From NCBI GenBank assembly GCA_002964805.2, contig PUDQ02000001.1:930001-994000 (forward strand): 64,000 nt of DNA, read 5' to 3'. The notes below the pieces were generated by a model. That model searched no databases, was not told the DNA's origin, and saw nothing but the letters and a program-made list of their open reading frames with translations. Position 1 is the first letter of the stretch. Every line of letters starts with the position of its first letter. The position numbers and the translations under genes are program-made. Positions 1 through 10,763 of this stretch are shown here, one piece after another. Source of the DNA: Trametes villosa. Lineage: Eukaryota; Basidiomycota; Agaricomycetes; Polyporales; Polyporaceae.

Positions 1-552
1 AGCTCGCAGTTGCAGGCAGACAGGGCTGCCATGCCGTACAGAACTGAGACGGGCGGCCACCAGACCCACGGTGGCAGCTGCCAGGACTGTAGTAGCCGAC
101 CGTGGGCGTCCCATGGGCGTCTGTGGGCGTTCCTGTGACTCTCTGTGACGTGACACCAATCACAAGACCCCGTTCGTCCCGGCGCTTACGCGTCGGGACG
201 CGTTTTCCTCGCAAGCGCGCTCGGTCTGCTCGGACGGCAGTCTTGACAAAGTACTTGAACACGGATTGTTTCCTTCATGTGGTCGCGAGCAGCGAGCTGG
301 GATAGCTGCTTGGCTCTGCTAAACGGGAGTAGCATGTGGCGGAGATAATCTCCTGTCAAGCTTATCATGCATGAGACTCGCAGAAGATACCTAACATCGG
401 TGAGCCTTACCCATGGCATTTCGTATCCATATTTCGCGTTTGGATTGACCTCCGACTCCGCTCTTTGCAATCAGCAGACCACACCATGGGCCGTGGGTGT
501 AAACCGCTGCTAGCTCCAATGGCTGCGCCGTATCTCTCTTTGCCAAGCCACC
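1..552. other. Left-edge intergenic DNA, upstream of the amino-acid transporter
   Basis: No reading frame here looks protein-coding on either strand, and I see no repeat or RNA gene. It holds the 5' flank and presumably the promoter and 5' UTR of the transporter that starts at 553. The start codon sits in a good eukaryotic context (gccaccATGt). Confidence 0.6.
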
Positions 553-2486
553 ATGTCGCTGTCAGCTGCTGTCGCGGATAGCAAGTCAGAAACTGCCACC
601 GAGAGCGGCCCAGCACCCTTCAGCCCCAAGCCCACGGGCAAGGACCCCGCAGACGATGTCTTTGGCGACGAAGAAGATCATGACATCCGGTACAAGACCC
701 TCAGCTGGCCGGTAAGTCGGGAAACCACGACACTCATCTCCGTTCGGATTTCCCGACATGAAGTTCCGCTAGTTCGTGGCCGCGTTCATGATTGCTGAGA
801 TTGTCAGCAACGGCATGCTCACGCTCCCGAACGCCATGGCTGTCGTCGGTGCGCTTTATCGCCGCTCAATCTCGACGCTCGAATTAATCAAATGCAGGAA
901 TCGTGCCGTCGCTCATCCTCACGATATTCTTGGGCATATTCGCGCTGTATACGGCGAAGCTGCTCATCGACTTCAAGTTGAATCATCCAGACGTCCATAA
1001 CATGGGTAAAACATCCGCTCGACCCTTATTGACACCGACAGCTACGCTGACATATGTGTGTCAGGCGACGCGGGACTCATCCTCTTCGGGCCCATAGGCC
1101 GAGAGATACTGTCCGCCGGCACCATCATCTTCGCAATTTTCGGCGTTGTGAGCATACTCTACAGCGAGAAAGCCGCGGCGATGCTGAACGGCATCCCCAG
1201 GGTTCAGAGCTTCTGTCCGGTCAGCTTGCCCTTTCCACGCTATCCAACAATGGCCTATGCGCGATGGCATTGCTCGCTATCTTCTCCACAGCGACATTTC
1301 TTGTCAGCGTCCCTCGAACCTTGGGCAGCTTGAATTGGCTCGGTATCTCGAGTGCAGTGTTTATCACTATCTGTGGCATCCTTGCCATGATAGGTGCAGG
1401 AGCAAACCCAGTCCCAAACCGCGTGATAGTTGCGACCGTGCCGACCACTTTTTACGAAGCCTTCCTTGCCATTACTGGACCGGTACGTCGCGCGATGATC
1501 GTCGTACTCAGTAGCTAAAACTGCACGTTACAACAGGTGTTCGCATATGCAGGTGAGAGCAGCAGTATTGCGACATAGCGTCCATCCAATTCAATCATAT
1601 GCCGGTGTAGGACATTTTCTGTTCGTTGTCGCCAGATTTGGCCCGCCGTTGCCTCCAGCTCACCCTTTACAGGTTCTTCATCCTCATTTCGGAGATGCGG
1701 AAGCCCGCGGACGCCATGAAGGTTAGTCTGTAGGACGCGCTAACGTCTAGCTACTAAACTGTGTACATCAGGCAGCCTGGGTATTGCAAGTTTTCTCCAC
1801 CATCTTCTACGCCGTTTTTAGCGTGGTTGTCTATGTGTACCTCGGAAGCACCGTGGCTTCCCCAGCCTTATTATCACTGCCACCGGTGTGGTCAAAAATC
1901 ACTTTCGCAATTGGGATGGTGAATTTCCTTATGTACGTTTCCTTCCTTAATTTCAGTTGTCCGACGGAAGCTTAGCCCCGATCTACAAGCTCCGGGGCGC
2001 TGTACGCTCATGCCGCTGCGAAGCTCGTCTTCTTCCGATTCTTCCGGCACTCCCGACATGTCTACTCGCACACCATTCTGGGATGGGCGATCTGGGTGCT
2101 GCTGTGCTTCGCCGCAGTGGCCGTCGCGTTCATATTCGCGACGGCCGTGCCGATCTTCTCGTACATGACGGGCATCACGGCGTCGCTCTTCGCATCGTGG
2201 TACACCTACGGCATCGCCGGGTTCTTCTGGCTGCATGACACATTCCACCTCAAGGGCGGGCTGGACGCACTCAGGAGGAGATGGATCAGCACCTCGCTCG
2301 CGGCGGCGACCGTCCTGGCCGGCGCGTTCATGTGTGTGGCCGGAACTTACGTGTCGATCAAGGTGCCTTCTTTCCTCTGCGCTGCGGGATCCTCTGCTCA
2401 CACGTTCTCTCTGTTCGCAATTCGTCCACCAGTTGATCGCGGACGCGTATAGAGACGGGCTGGTGGGGAGGCCGTTCACCTGTTAA
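553..2486 (+). CDS. Amino-acid transporter, Aa_trans (AAAP) family
   Basis: Predicted multi-pass transporter that moves neutral amino acids across the plasma or vacuolar membrane. The start gives a hydrophilic acidic N-tail (about 50 residues, ending in LSWP). An intron joins it to the first helix, FVAAFMIAEIVSNGMLTLPN, whose S-NG-L-LP pattern is typical of the family. Further exons carry GIVPSLILTIFLGIFALY, the GSELLSGQLAL loop, and about eight more hydrophobic helices; the protein ends RDGLVGRPFTC. About nine short introns are needed. One, near 1627, uses a weak GTTCGT donor and joins as GHFLFFILISEMRKPADAMK, which matches the family well. The relatives are fungal mtr-like neutral amino-acid permeases. 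Family assignment is strong; substrate and membrane are inferred. Confidence 0.88.
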
Positions 2487-3193
2487 CGAGGATCGACCGT
2501 TTTGGGAATCATGCTGCCATTTCGGTGTCGTTTGTGTAGCTAGAGCACTCAGCGAACACCCGAAGTCCCTACTGGGCGCACCGAGTTTATTTCGCATACA
2601 ATATAGATTGGTGGCGAGATCCGGCCAGGTTCTCCTTGGCCGACTCGGAGCTCTGAAGCGATCAGAGGCCCGGCGCGGGCCCCGGGGCCCCCGCGTTGCG
2701 CTCCCCAGTCCTCTTCGGTCGCAACCCCGCGGCAGAGCGCGACCACGCTTGCCACAACGCCATGATCATCGTCCTCCGCATCCTGTACTCTCGCCCCAGC
2801 TCGCTCCCCGGCACCCTGCGCGCGGGTTGACGCAACTGTTGACGTACGCTGCTTGACGCGCACCTGCACCCTGCACAGTTGCTCGCCCCTGAGCGACGCC
2901 CGGAGGGTCGGTGCGGGCAGCTGATTCTGCGATCATGGACCGAGAGACCGGAGTGCGTGGACGGAATGACGAATGCGAGGCTGGACGAGGACGGAAGGGC
3001 TCCGAACGCGGAACACTGCCGCCGCGCTGCAGGTGCGTGCGCGGCGGCAGCGCCCGCACCCGCAGAATCGCCCACAGCCCGCAGCCACCAGGGGTCGCCC
3101 CGCCCGCACCCGCCTCGCAACCCAGCGCACCGCCAGTCTCCATCGAGCCGCACTGTGCACCACCACCAGCGCGAATACCACCGAGCAGCGCAC
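2487..3193. other. Intergenic, transporter 3' flank to acyltransferase 5' flank
   Basis: About 700 bases with several long but overlapping open frames that arise from high GC and lack of stops. No frame shows domain-like sequence. It should hold the transporter terminator and the acyltransferase promoter. I see no clear TATA element. Confidence 0.5.
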
Positions 3194-4762
3194 ATGGCCG
3201 CCACCGCAGCCCCCAGGCCCACCCCCGCGGCGCCGTACACGCTCCCCATCGCCGCGCGCCCGCGGCGCACCTGGCGGCAGACCGCGCACGCCGCCGTCTT
3301 CCTCGCCGTCTTCCTCTTCGGCCAGCTCATGATCAATGGCTCGCAGTTCGCGCTCCTGCTCCCGCTGCGGCTCGTGCCGCTCCGCGCGGCGCGCAAGCTG
3401 TACTACGAGGGGATCAGGTACACCAAGGGCGCGTTCGGCGCGCTGCTCGGTACGTGCCACGCTCGGGCTCTTGTCGGAAGCGAGGAGGCGTGCTGAGGGT
3501 GCGTGCGGGCGGCAGTATTGATATGCCAGTGGTTCGCGCCGACGAAGCTCGTGCTGTCGTTCGAGACGGAGGGACTGGGCAAGTTCACGCCGGAAGAGAT
3601 CGAGACGCTTGTAGAGCGGGATGCGCGCGGGAGGGTTGTCGCGCTGAACCTCCCGCAGAAGACTGCGCTCATTTCCAACCACCAGGTATGTGCGATGAGC
3701 CTTCCGGGGAAGTGTGTATTCATACCGGTCGCGTTCCAGGTGTATCTGGACTGGATGTACGCCTGGGCGCTGACGTACTACATGGGCACCCACAAGGATG
3801 TGTTTATCGTGCTCAAGAAGAGCCTGAAATGGGTCCCTATTATTGGCTGGGTGCGCCCCTGTTCTTTCCTCCCGCTGCCTGCGGTTAATGTAACAACCGT
3901 GGTGGGCGCAGGGAATGCAATTCTATGACTTCATATTCCTCGCGCGGTCCTGGGCAGCTGACCGGCTACACCTCACGAAGAGCCTCTCTTGGCTCGCACG
4001 GCGGGCGGAACAAGAGGACTCTCCATTGACGTTCATCCTCTATCCAGAGGGCACGCTCGTCAGCAAGGATACGAGGCCTGTCAGCAAGAAGTATGCAGAC
4101 AAGCTCGGAATTGTGCGTTAGAGCACGCACGACCAGCGGACATACTTACAATCTACCGCCTATAGCCCGATATGACACACACGCTGCTACCCCGCTCGAC
4201 CGGGCTGCACTACTCGCTGCGGTCGCTCGCGCCGCGTATACCCAGCCTACAGGTGCTAGATATCACCATGGCCTATCCAGGCAAGCCTCTTACCCGTTAT
4301 ACCGTCTATATCGGTAACTAACGTAACGGTCCAGGAATCCCGGCATTCCACTACGGACAGGATTACTACACGCTGCGGTCGGTCTTTTGCGACTCCGTAC
4401 CGCCACCCGCGGTGCACATGCACATCCGCAAATTCGACGTGAACCGTGAAGTCCCAATAGGGGACGTCTCCGCCAGCAACCCCAAGGCGCTGCCGAACGG
4501 CTCAACAAAGTCTGCGGTCGAGGTGGACATTCCCGAAGCCGAGCGCGAGGCATTCGAGTTATGGTTGCGGGATCTATGGCGCGAGAAGGACCGACTCATG
4601 GCGCGGTTCCTCGAATCCGGGCATTTGGACGCACCGACCGCGTCAGGAAACCCCGTCGAGATCGAGGTGCCCCTGCGGCTGAAGCACCGATACGAGATTC
4701 TAGACGCGTTCTGCTTCTTCGTGCCCGCCGTCGCCGGGTGGGCGTGGTCCAAGGTTCGCTGA
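3194..4762 (+). CDS. PlsC-type acyltransferase (lysophospholipid acyltransferase, CST26/LCLAT-like)
   Basis: Membrane enzyme predicted to transfer an acyl group from acyl-CoA to a lysophospholipid or lysophosphatidate, probably in the ER. After a short Pro/Ala-rich N-terminus comes a hydrophobic segment (AVFLAVFLFGQLMINGSQF). Then follows the catalytic NHxxxxD box, written here as NHQVYLDW and restored exactly across an intron near 3687-3740. Next are FKxF-like residues (VLKKSLKWVPIIGW) and the acceptor-binding motif YPEGTLVS. A hydrophobic C-terminal stretch (AFCFFVPAVAGWAW) could be a second membrane anchor. The start at 3194 gives the first in-frame Met before the conserved region. Five to six introns. 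The NHQ-LDW form is typical of the eukaryotic AGPAT4/8 and yeast CST26 branch rather than bacterial PlsC. Exact lipid substrate unknown. Confidence 0.88.
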
Positions 4763-5034
4763 GGGTGCCGTACGCGCGACGAGCCAACTTACGAACGTTA
4801 CGACACGCTACGATCGCCCCCGCTATGCGGGCGGCCAGGATGTACTATGTCGGACAGCAGCTTGGACGGTGTATGTCGATTAGGAGCAGCCGCAGTAATA
4901 GAGTACTTCGTGGCGTTACATGCGCGCAGGTCGTGTGCAACAGGGGGTCCGCTCATGTTTGGGCCGGTGGGGCGTGCGGGGGGAACGGCGGTAAGCACCG
5001 TGGTAGCGTGGCAGACGGCGGTCGGCGGCGACGA

Positions 5035-5442
5035 TCACTGGCCCAGGGCGGCGGCTCGCTGGTCCTCGACCCTCTTCACGAGGTACAGGCTCGTGTCGAG
5101 GAAGCGGTCGACGCAGTTCGCGAGGCAGCTCTGCTCGCTGCGCGAGAAGCCCGACGAGATCGAGCCGACGCATCTAGACGGCGCGGATATGGGGGCCGCG
5201 GCAGAGCGAGAACGCGCACGGTGAGGAGCGAGGCGGGGCGAGCGGCGAGAAGACGCACTTGTCCCAGCACATGTCGGCGAGCATGTGCACTTGCTGCTGG
5301 ACGCGGCTCTGCGCCTGCTGCGTCTCGATGAACGACTCGAGCTCCTTCTGCGGCGGGACGGTCAACGGCTGTTTTCCCTGCGGGCGGGTGCGGCGGTACG
5401 CACGCGGGACGCGGGGTCGAGGTCGGTCGTAATGTCAGACAT
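5035..5442 (-). CDS. TIM8: Mitochondrial intermembrane-space chaperone Tim8 (small TIM)
   Basis: Small TIM chaperone that, with Tim13, escorts hydrophobic precursors such as Tim23 across the intermembrane space. I resolve three exons: 5442-5404, 5347-5259 and 5173-5035, with introns of 56 and 85 bases. The joined product is 88 residues. It carries the twin CX3C motif, CWDKC and CLANC, separated by 14 residues. The lysine of CWDKC is itself built across intron 2. The N-terminal start (MSDITTDLDPASR) and the tail CVDRFLDTSLYLVKRVEDQ match fungal Tim8. The gene is easily missed because no single frame spans it. Its upstream region is the 2-kb gap before IES1. Very likely Tim8; Tim13 is less likely because of the KELESFIE and NCVDRFLDTS signatures. 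Confidence 0.9.
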
Positions 5443-7537
5443 TGTCGTGTTCGGGGCCGGCGGGGGAAGAGGGCTGGAGAGGAGAGGATGGCCGTGCGGT
5501 GGTGGTCGCTGGCTGGCTGCAGCTGGCACCCGCGGCGTGCGACGCGGCCCGTTCCTGAAAACCGCGTCCCGGCACGTGGCGCACCGAGTGTATTGCGAAG
5601 CGCCCGATCGGGTCGGAGTAGGAAGGTTCGCAGGCGCCCGCAACTTAGAATGAACGAACGCCCCCGCCGCCCCACCCAGTGCGGGCACTCGGGCGACCGC
5701 AGACCCCTCTCGAGCCAGCTAGAACGCGCTCGGGCATTACTCCGACGTCCAGCTTGCGGTATTCAGCGACTCTGGGTCCATACATTGACGCTAGAACCTC
5801 CTACACGCGCGCGGCATGCTCATTCACTACCACTGCAGACCCTGAACTTTCGGAGATCATGAGCTCGGGGCAGAGCAGTCATTGGAGGGTGTTGTAAATC
5901 TGTCATATGGCCGAAGTGTCCAGCGGACGGTACGCGGGACCGGCATCGCGCCGAACGATGATGCGCGCCGTCAAGCACACGCAGAATTCGACACAGCGGA
6001 GTCAGAGCCTGCAAGTCTATTCGGCGGCAGAGGAGGTATGACCGGTGCGAGACACTGGCTGGGAACTCCCGCCGTTCTATTTGCAAAGACGTGCGAGCAC
6101 ACCATTGAAGTCCAAGATCGGCCAGGGAAAGGGATCCAAGAAGCAGTCCCAGCGTTGTGCGACCGCACGCGACATACGTCTCGAATGTATCGGGTAGAAA
6201 TTACCTGCAGGGGAGGAGGAATCAGCTGCTGCGCGCTAGCGCGGTCAGAAGGTCTCATAGAAGAAGGGAAACGAGCAGAAGGGGTTGGCTTGGGACGGGG
6301 CGTCCGTGTGGAGGGGACGACGAGCCCCACGCCCATCATCAGCGTTAATGTCCGCAGAGGGGGGCATGCAACATACCAGCGCGGTTTACATGTTTTGTAC
6401 GTGAAGTGGAATCTGGACGCGGCGGATGAACAGGAAGAACGATTGCGCGAAGGAGAGGGGCAGGGGCCGGGCGACATATGACACAAGGAGCTTTTAGATG
6501 CTCTGCGGGATCGATGAGAAGTGGGCCTTGGTGTTCATCTATCGCCTGAAATGTCTCCCGCGATGCACAGAGGGTTATCGGGCGATCACGAGCGCAGCGA
6601 GAAGACCTGTCGGGGGAGGTTCGCTGGGTGTGCCAGACGGCCGGTGTTTATTGTGGGACGGGGCGGCGGAGATCCGGAGCGAGGGGGCGAACCTTGTATG
6701 GGCAGCCGCACATGCTCGCCGGTGCGACGCGAACAAAAGGGGAAAGACAAGCGGGGGAATACAAGGATGGCCGGGCGAGAGACGCACTCGGGAGCCGGGA
6801 GGGCTGCCTAAAGCGGAGGACTGGCGGGGGTGGGTGGAAGATGCCGAAGACATTGTGCTCGGCGCCGAATTCGAATTGCGGGCCTGATGGCGAGGGAGGG
6901 GCGAGGGATTCGAAGGCGGGCTGGGAGGGACGTGCACATTTGCATCCGCGAACATGGCCGGGAGGCGCGAGCAGCTGGGCTGGACGGCGCGTGCGAAGAT
7001 CTCGGGGGGATCTGGCAGGGCCATCTGCGGCATCTGCGATATGTAATCCGCGCCCATCAGCCACCGCGGGCGGCGCGAGGCTGCAGCTGGGGTCGACGCC
7101 TCGTCCGAGCCCGCTGGTTTTTTTCATTATGCGCCGCGCTGCGCTCATGTGCTAGCCCGTGTCCTCCTCTCGTCCTCCGTGCCGCGCGTTGTCTTCATTC
7201 CGGCCAGCGTTGATTGATTCAACGCCGCCCGCCGCGGCCCAACATTCCCTTTTCGTCCCGGCGGTCCCCCTCGGTCGCTTTCTCCCCCAGGGCCCGGCTT
7301 CCCGCGCCATTCTTCGACCACCGCGGCCGCATCGATCGTCCAAGGGCTGATGAATATCGGACAACGTTCTTCTCGTCCTCTTGTTTACACGTGAGATCCC
7401 TCGCGAGATTCGAGAAGTCCCCTCTCATGCGTCCAGCGATAAAAGGCACATCCTCCTCCGCAAATCGCTTTGACGCCTCGTGCTGAGAGGGTCAGTACTT
7501 CCGTAATTGCCTCGTGCACCTGCTCTTTCCCCTCTTC
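5443..7537. other. 2.1-kb region without a confident gene
   Basis: Lies between the divergent TIM8 and IES1 genes. Several long open frames exist on both strands but most read like shadows. The best candidate is the minus-strand frame 7057-6575, which begins MGADYISQMPQMALPDPPEI and is Pro/Ser-rich, with possible downstream exons toward 6370. I could not extend it into a recognisable domain, so I do not call a gene. The region also holds the two promoters. Confidence 0.4.
7438..7446 (+). promoter_or_regulatory. TATA-like element upstream of IES1
   Basis: GATAAAAGG lies about 90 bases before the IES1 start codon, a plausible place for a fungal core promoter with a short leader. Seen by eye only; no transcript start is known. 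Confidence 0.35.
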
Positions 7538-9466
7538 ATGGCGTCATCCTCCTCAGCAGACCGTTACGCCGCCAACATCCAGGGATGGAACATCCAGCAG
7601 GTCAACACGCCGTAAGCGCTTTTCTCGCCCTCTCCGCCTCTCTCCCTCAACCTCCGTCAGCCCACAGTACCTCGGCCGAAAAACACTTCCCATCAAGCGC
7701 AGCGACGCTGAGCCCCTCACCAGAGAGGACCTCCAGTATGACCTGCTCTACTACATCTTCACCGACTCCACAAAGGCCTTTGTCGACCACCTTGCTCCCA
7801 ACCGCCCCATCGTCAACTTCTGCGACCTCTATGTCAACGCGCTCTACAACTCCCCCAAGTGCTCCAAGGTCCTCAAGGACAAGATGGTCGAAACCCCCGC
7901 GTTCGCCATCGAGTTTGCGAAAATTGCGCTCTTGACCAACGTGGGCCGCATCAACACGACCATGGCATGTGAGTACCGCCCGCCCCCAATTATATTCCCC
8001 CCGCCGCTCCTCCCCGCCGCTGACCGCCAGCAGTCTTTCCAGAGATGAAAACTGCTCTTCGGAGCTACCACCCGGTTCCCTCCTTGCAGAAGACCGATGG
8101 GAACCTCCAAGACGCTCCTCGGATCAAGAACTGCCTGAAGGCGGCGCTTTTGCCTTTTGAATTCAAGACGCCCCCTCCGTCATCACCGGCAGAAATCCTC
8201 GACAAGGCAGTGAGTGCGCCTGCGCCGCCCGGTGCGCGCAATTCTAACCGTGTCCGACAGCGCGCGGGCCACATTCCGCCGACGAGCGTCGTCAACCTCA
8301 TCTTCGTCCTCTCAAACTCCAATCACGCGATGGTGCGCGTCCCTCTCCCCCGCCCGCAGCGGTCGCTGACCGTGCGCGCCGAATTTAGACCGTGGCGCAA
8401 AAGCACTTCGATCCGCCCGTCGAGTTCCTCGACCTCTTCCTGCCCATCAACCTGTCGTCCGCGTCGCGCGCGCGCGTCTTCCTCTGGGTCATGTACCACT
8501 ACCTCTCCGGCCCCGAGCGCCCGAACCCGTTCGACGACGACTACTCGCGCGCGAACCCCGGGCGCGTGCCGCGCATGCGTCCACTCACGCGCGAGGAGCA
8601 GGCGCAGGAGAACGTGGACCCGGTGGACGAGATCGAGTGGGGGAAGCGCATGAGCGCGCTCCGCAGCAAGTTCCTCCGGGAGCTTGTGGACGAGATGGAG
8701 CAGGAGAAGCGCCGCAAGAAGAACCCTCTCCCGCCGCCGCCCCCTGCGCCGTCCACATCGTACTCCGGTAAGTTCGAGCGTTTGCGGTGCGGGACCTCGG
8801 CAAAATTGCACCCGGCCGAATGAGCGCGTCGCTGACACCGGTGTGCAGCAACGGAGGCCGCGATGTACCGGCAGGCTCGCACGCAGAGGTATGCGGCGTC
8901 CGAGGGCCCAGGCAGCAGAGGCTCGTCGCATTCGCACGAGAGTCGCCCCGTCGGCCCGTCGACATACGAGTCGAGCTCTCGGCCGCTCCCGCAGCTTGAG
9001 CCGTTCAGGGGTACGTCACTGCACTCTATTGTCGGGACGGCAGGGAGCTTATTGTATTGGTCGGCTTAGGCGATACTTCCGGGGAAGATCCTAACCAGGA
9101 GCGCTCGATGGTTAACCGTGAGGACGTTCTGCGCCGCTGTCCGCGACTCCCGCTGACAGAGCCGTGATTCAGAGGCATGGCATGTCATCAACGCCTCCGA
9201 CCCGTTGGAGGACTCAGATAAGGAAGGCGATGAGCACGTCCGTCTTGAGTACAGTGCGTCATGCGCAACATTCACTGCCGCCCAATGCCGCGGCCCAGCC
9301 GCAAGACCGCTCATTTTGTTCGCTCATAGACCGTCGCCTGCGAGTACTGGCTCGGCTGCGAGGCAAGGAGCCTACACCGGAGCCAGAGCCACAAGCCGGC
9401 AGCAGCAGCCAGGGCGACGCGGGCCAGTCGACCGGACGGCTGCAGCACGTGCAGTCCTGGCGTTGA
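7538..9466 (+). CDS. IES1: INO80 complex subunit Ies1 (Ino eighty subunit 1)
   Basis: Nuclear, fungus-specific accessory subunit of the INO80 chromatin remodeller. Exon 1 (MASSSSADRYAANIQGWNIQ) joins across a 49-base intron to PQYLGRKTLPIKRSDAEPL, then TREDLQYDLLYYIF. Later blocks are NVGRINTTMAFFPEMKTALR, LQDAPRIKNCLKAAL, TSVVNLIFVLSNSNH and SSASRARVFLWVMYHYLSG, followed by a lysine-rich stretch and a C-terminal EYNRRLRVLARLRGKE. These blocks and their order match the filamentous-fungal Ies1 family (LQYD, FFPEM, SRAR-FLW, EYNRR). About eight short introns. The last exons (to QHVQSWR) were joined by frame and are somewhat less sure. Recognition is from memory of the family, not a search. The catalytic ATPase INO80 lies on the same strand from 27132. 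Confidence 0.78.
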
Positions 9467-9640
9467 CCGACCGCGCGACCCGGTATGCGCTTTTCTACAT
9501 TTTTGCTTGCAAGCTGGTGCGTCCTCGTCCTCCCGCGCGCGTAATGCTTGCGCATGTGTGCTCAGCTAGTCCATATAGGGCCTATGGCACCCGTCGAGCG
9601 GTGCGACTGCTTTTCGCGCGATGATGATGATCTCTCCCAC

Positions 9641-9660
9641 CTGTCCTGTCCTGTCCTGTC
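9641..9660 (+). repeat. Short tandem repeat, CTGTC x4
   Basis: Four perfect copies of a five-base unit, in pyrimidine-rich DNA 175 bases after the IES1 stop. Probably a neutral microsatellite in the 3' flank. Confidence 0.85.
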
Positions 9661-10573
9661 CCTCCCATACCGACGCCGTCTCCACTGTCCAGTGCGCTCC
9701 CGTGCCCCGTCTCCCGTCCTCCTGCCTCCCATCTGTCCAACTAGTACTGTCTGGCCACATACTCCGTACCCCCACTATATCAGTAGCGTAGGTAATGTTT
9801 ACATGCACTCCCTAATCACGCACCGTGTATCCTCCCGCCAACCTGTCGAAAACCCAGCATTGATCATGAGCAGCAGAATGTATCCTTCTCCCGCAACGCC
9901 TCCGCGCGCGATCGGATCGGAGCCCGCTGGGGCTTCCCAGTGCTGGGTGCGCGCAGCCGACTCGGACAACGTCAGCGTTCTCATGCACGTCAGCGCGAAT
10001 CCCACACGTCACGCCGACACTGTTCGTTCCATGGCATTTTATTGGGTTGTTTGTGTGCGTAGGTGAGGTAAGGGGATGCGGACGCGGGGCGCGGGCACAG
10101 CCCGGCCCCGTCATCTTCTCGGGGACTGCGGTGATAGTGGTGGTGGCGAATGCGGATACAGTGGGCTATGGGCCAGTAGCTACGGTGGCAAGGAGTGTGG
10201 GCGGTGTTGGCTGCGCCAGCGAAGACCAGCTCCGAGACGGCGGGTGATAGAGGGTTTGATATCTGCACTAGCACTGCGCGCGGTGGCCCGTACGTCGGCG
10301 GGGGTGCGCGACTGGGCCGCGGGCAGGGTTTGTGTGGTGCGCAGGAGGCGGCAGGCCAGACTCCAGAGGCGGGTGGCCCGCCCGGGGCGGCACAGCCGGC
10401 CGCGAGCGCGCCACGCCGCCTCGGAGAACGCCAGCGTCGTGATCGTACAACACCCCCGAAAGCGATTCCCGAACCAGCACGGCAGGAACGAAAACAAGAG
10501 AAGAAAAAGGGAAGAAAAACACAAGGCGGTCTACGGCCGAGGCTATGGCTAAAATGGGGTGAAAGGCGCGTCA

Positions 10574-10616
10574 GGGGAGGAGGGAGGGAGGGGAGGGGGT
10601 CGCGGGGGAGTTAGGG
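10574..10616 (+). other. G-rich tract, potential G-quadruplex
   Basis: The plus strand has at least six runs of three or more G separated by one to five bases. This fits the usual G-quadruplex pattern. It lies about 150 bases beyond the stop of the minus-strand orphan gene, so it could fall in that gene's 3' UTR as C-runs in the RNA. Function is untested. Confidence 0.55.
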
Positions 10617-10763
10617 AGACACGAGGCGTTCCGGGGAATAAGAATACAAGCAGTATCCGTTGCCAACTATCCACAAGGACGAACCGTTACGTTACGACGA
10701 GGGCCAGAGGATTCAGAGGGAGAGACCGGACCGGGACGGGTATGGGATTCCGTAGCGGGCGCG

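Larger units (their letters stand above)
9467..10763. other. Convergent intergenic region, IES1 / orphan gene
   Basis: 1.3 kb between two 3' ends. It contains a short pentanucleotide repeat (9641-9660) and a G-rich tract (10574-10616), each listed separately. Open frames of 60-170 codons occur on both strands without conserved sequence. I see no RNA gene. Confidence 0.5.

Noticed and set aside
5882..6481. 200-codon plus-strand open frame
   Set aside because: Composition is irregular, the opposite strand is equally open, and no block resembles a protein family. Likely chance openness in GC-rich DNA.
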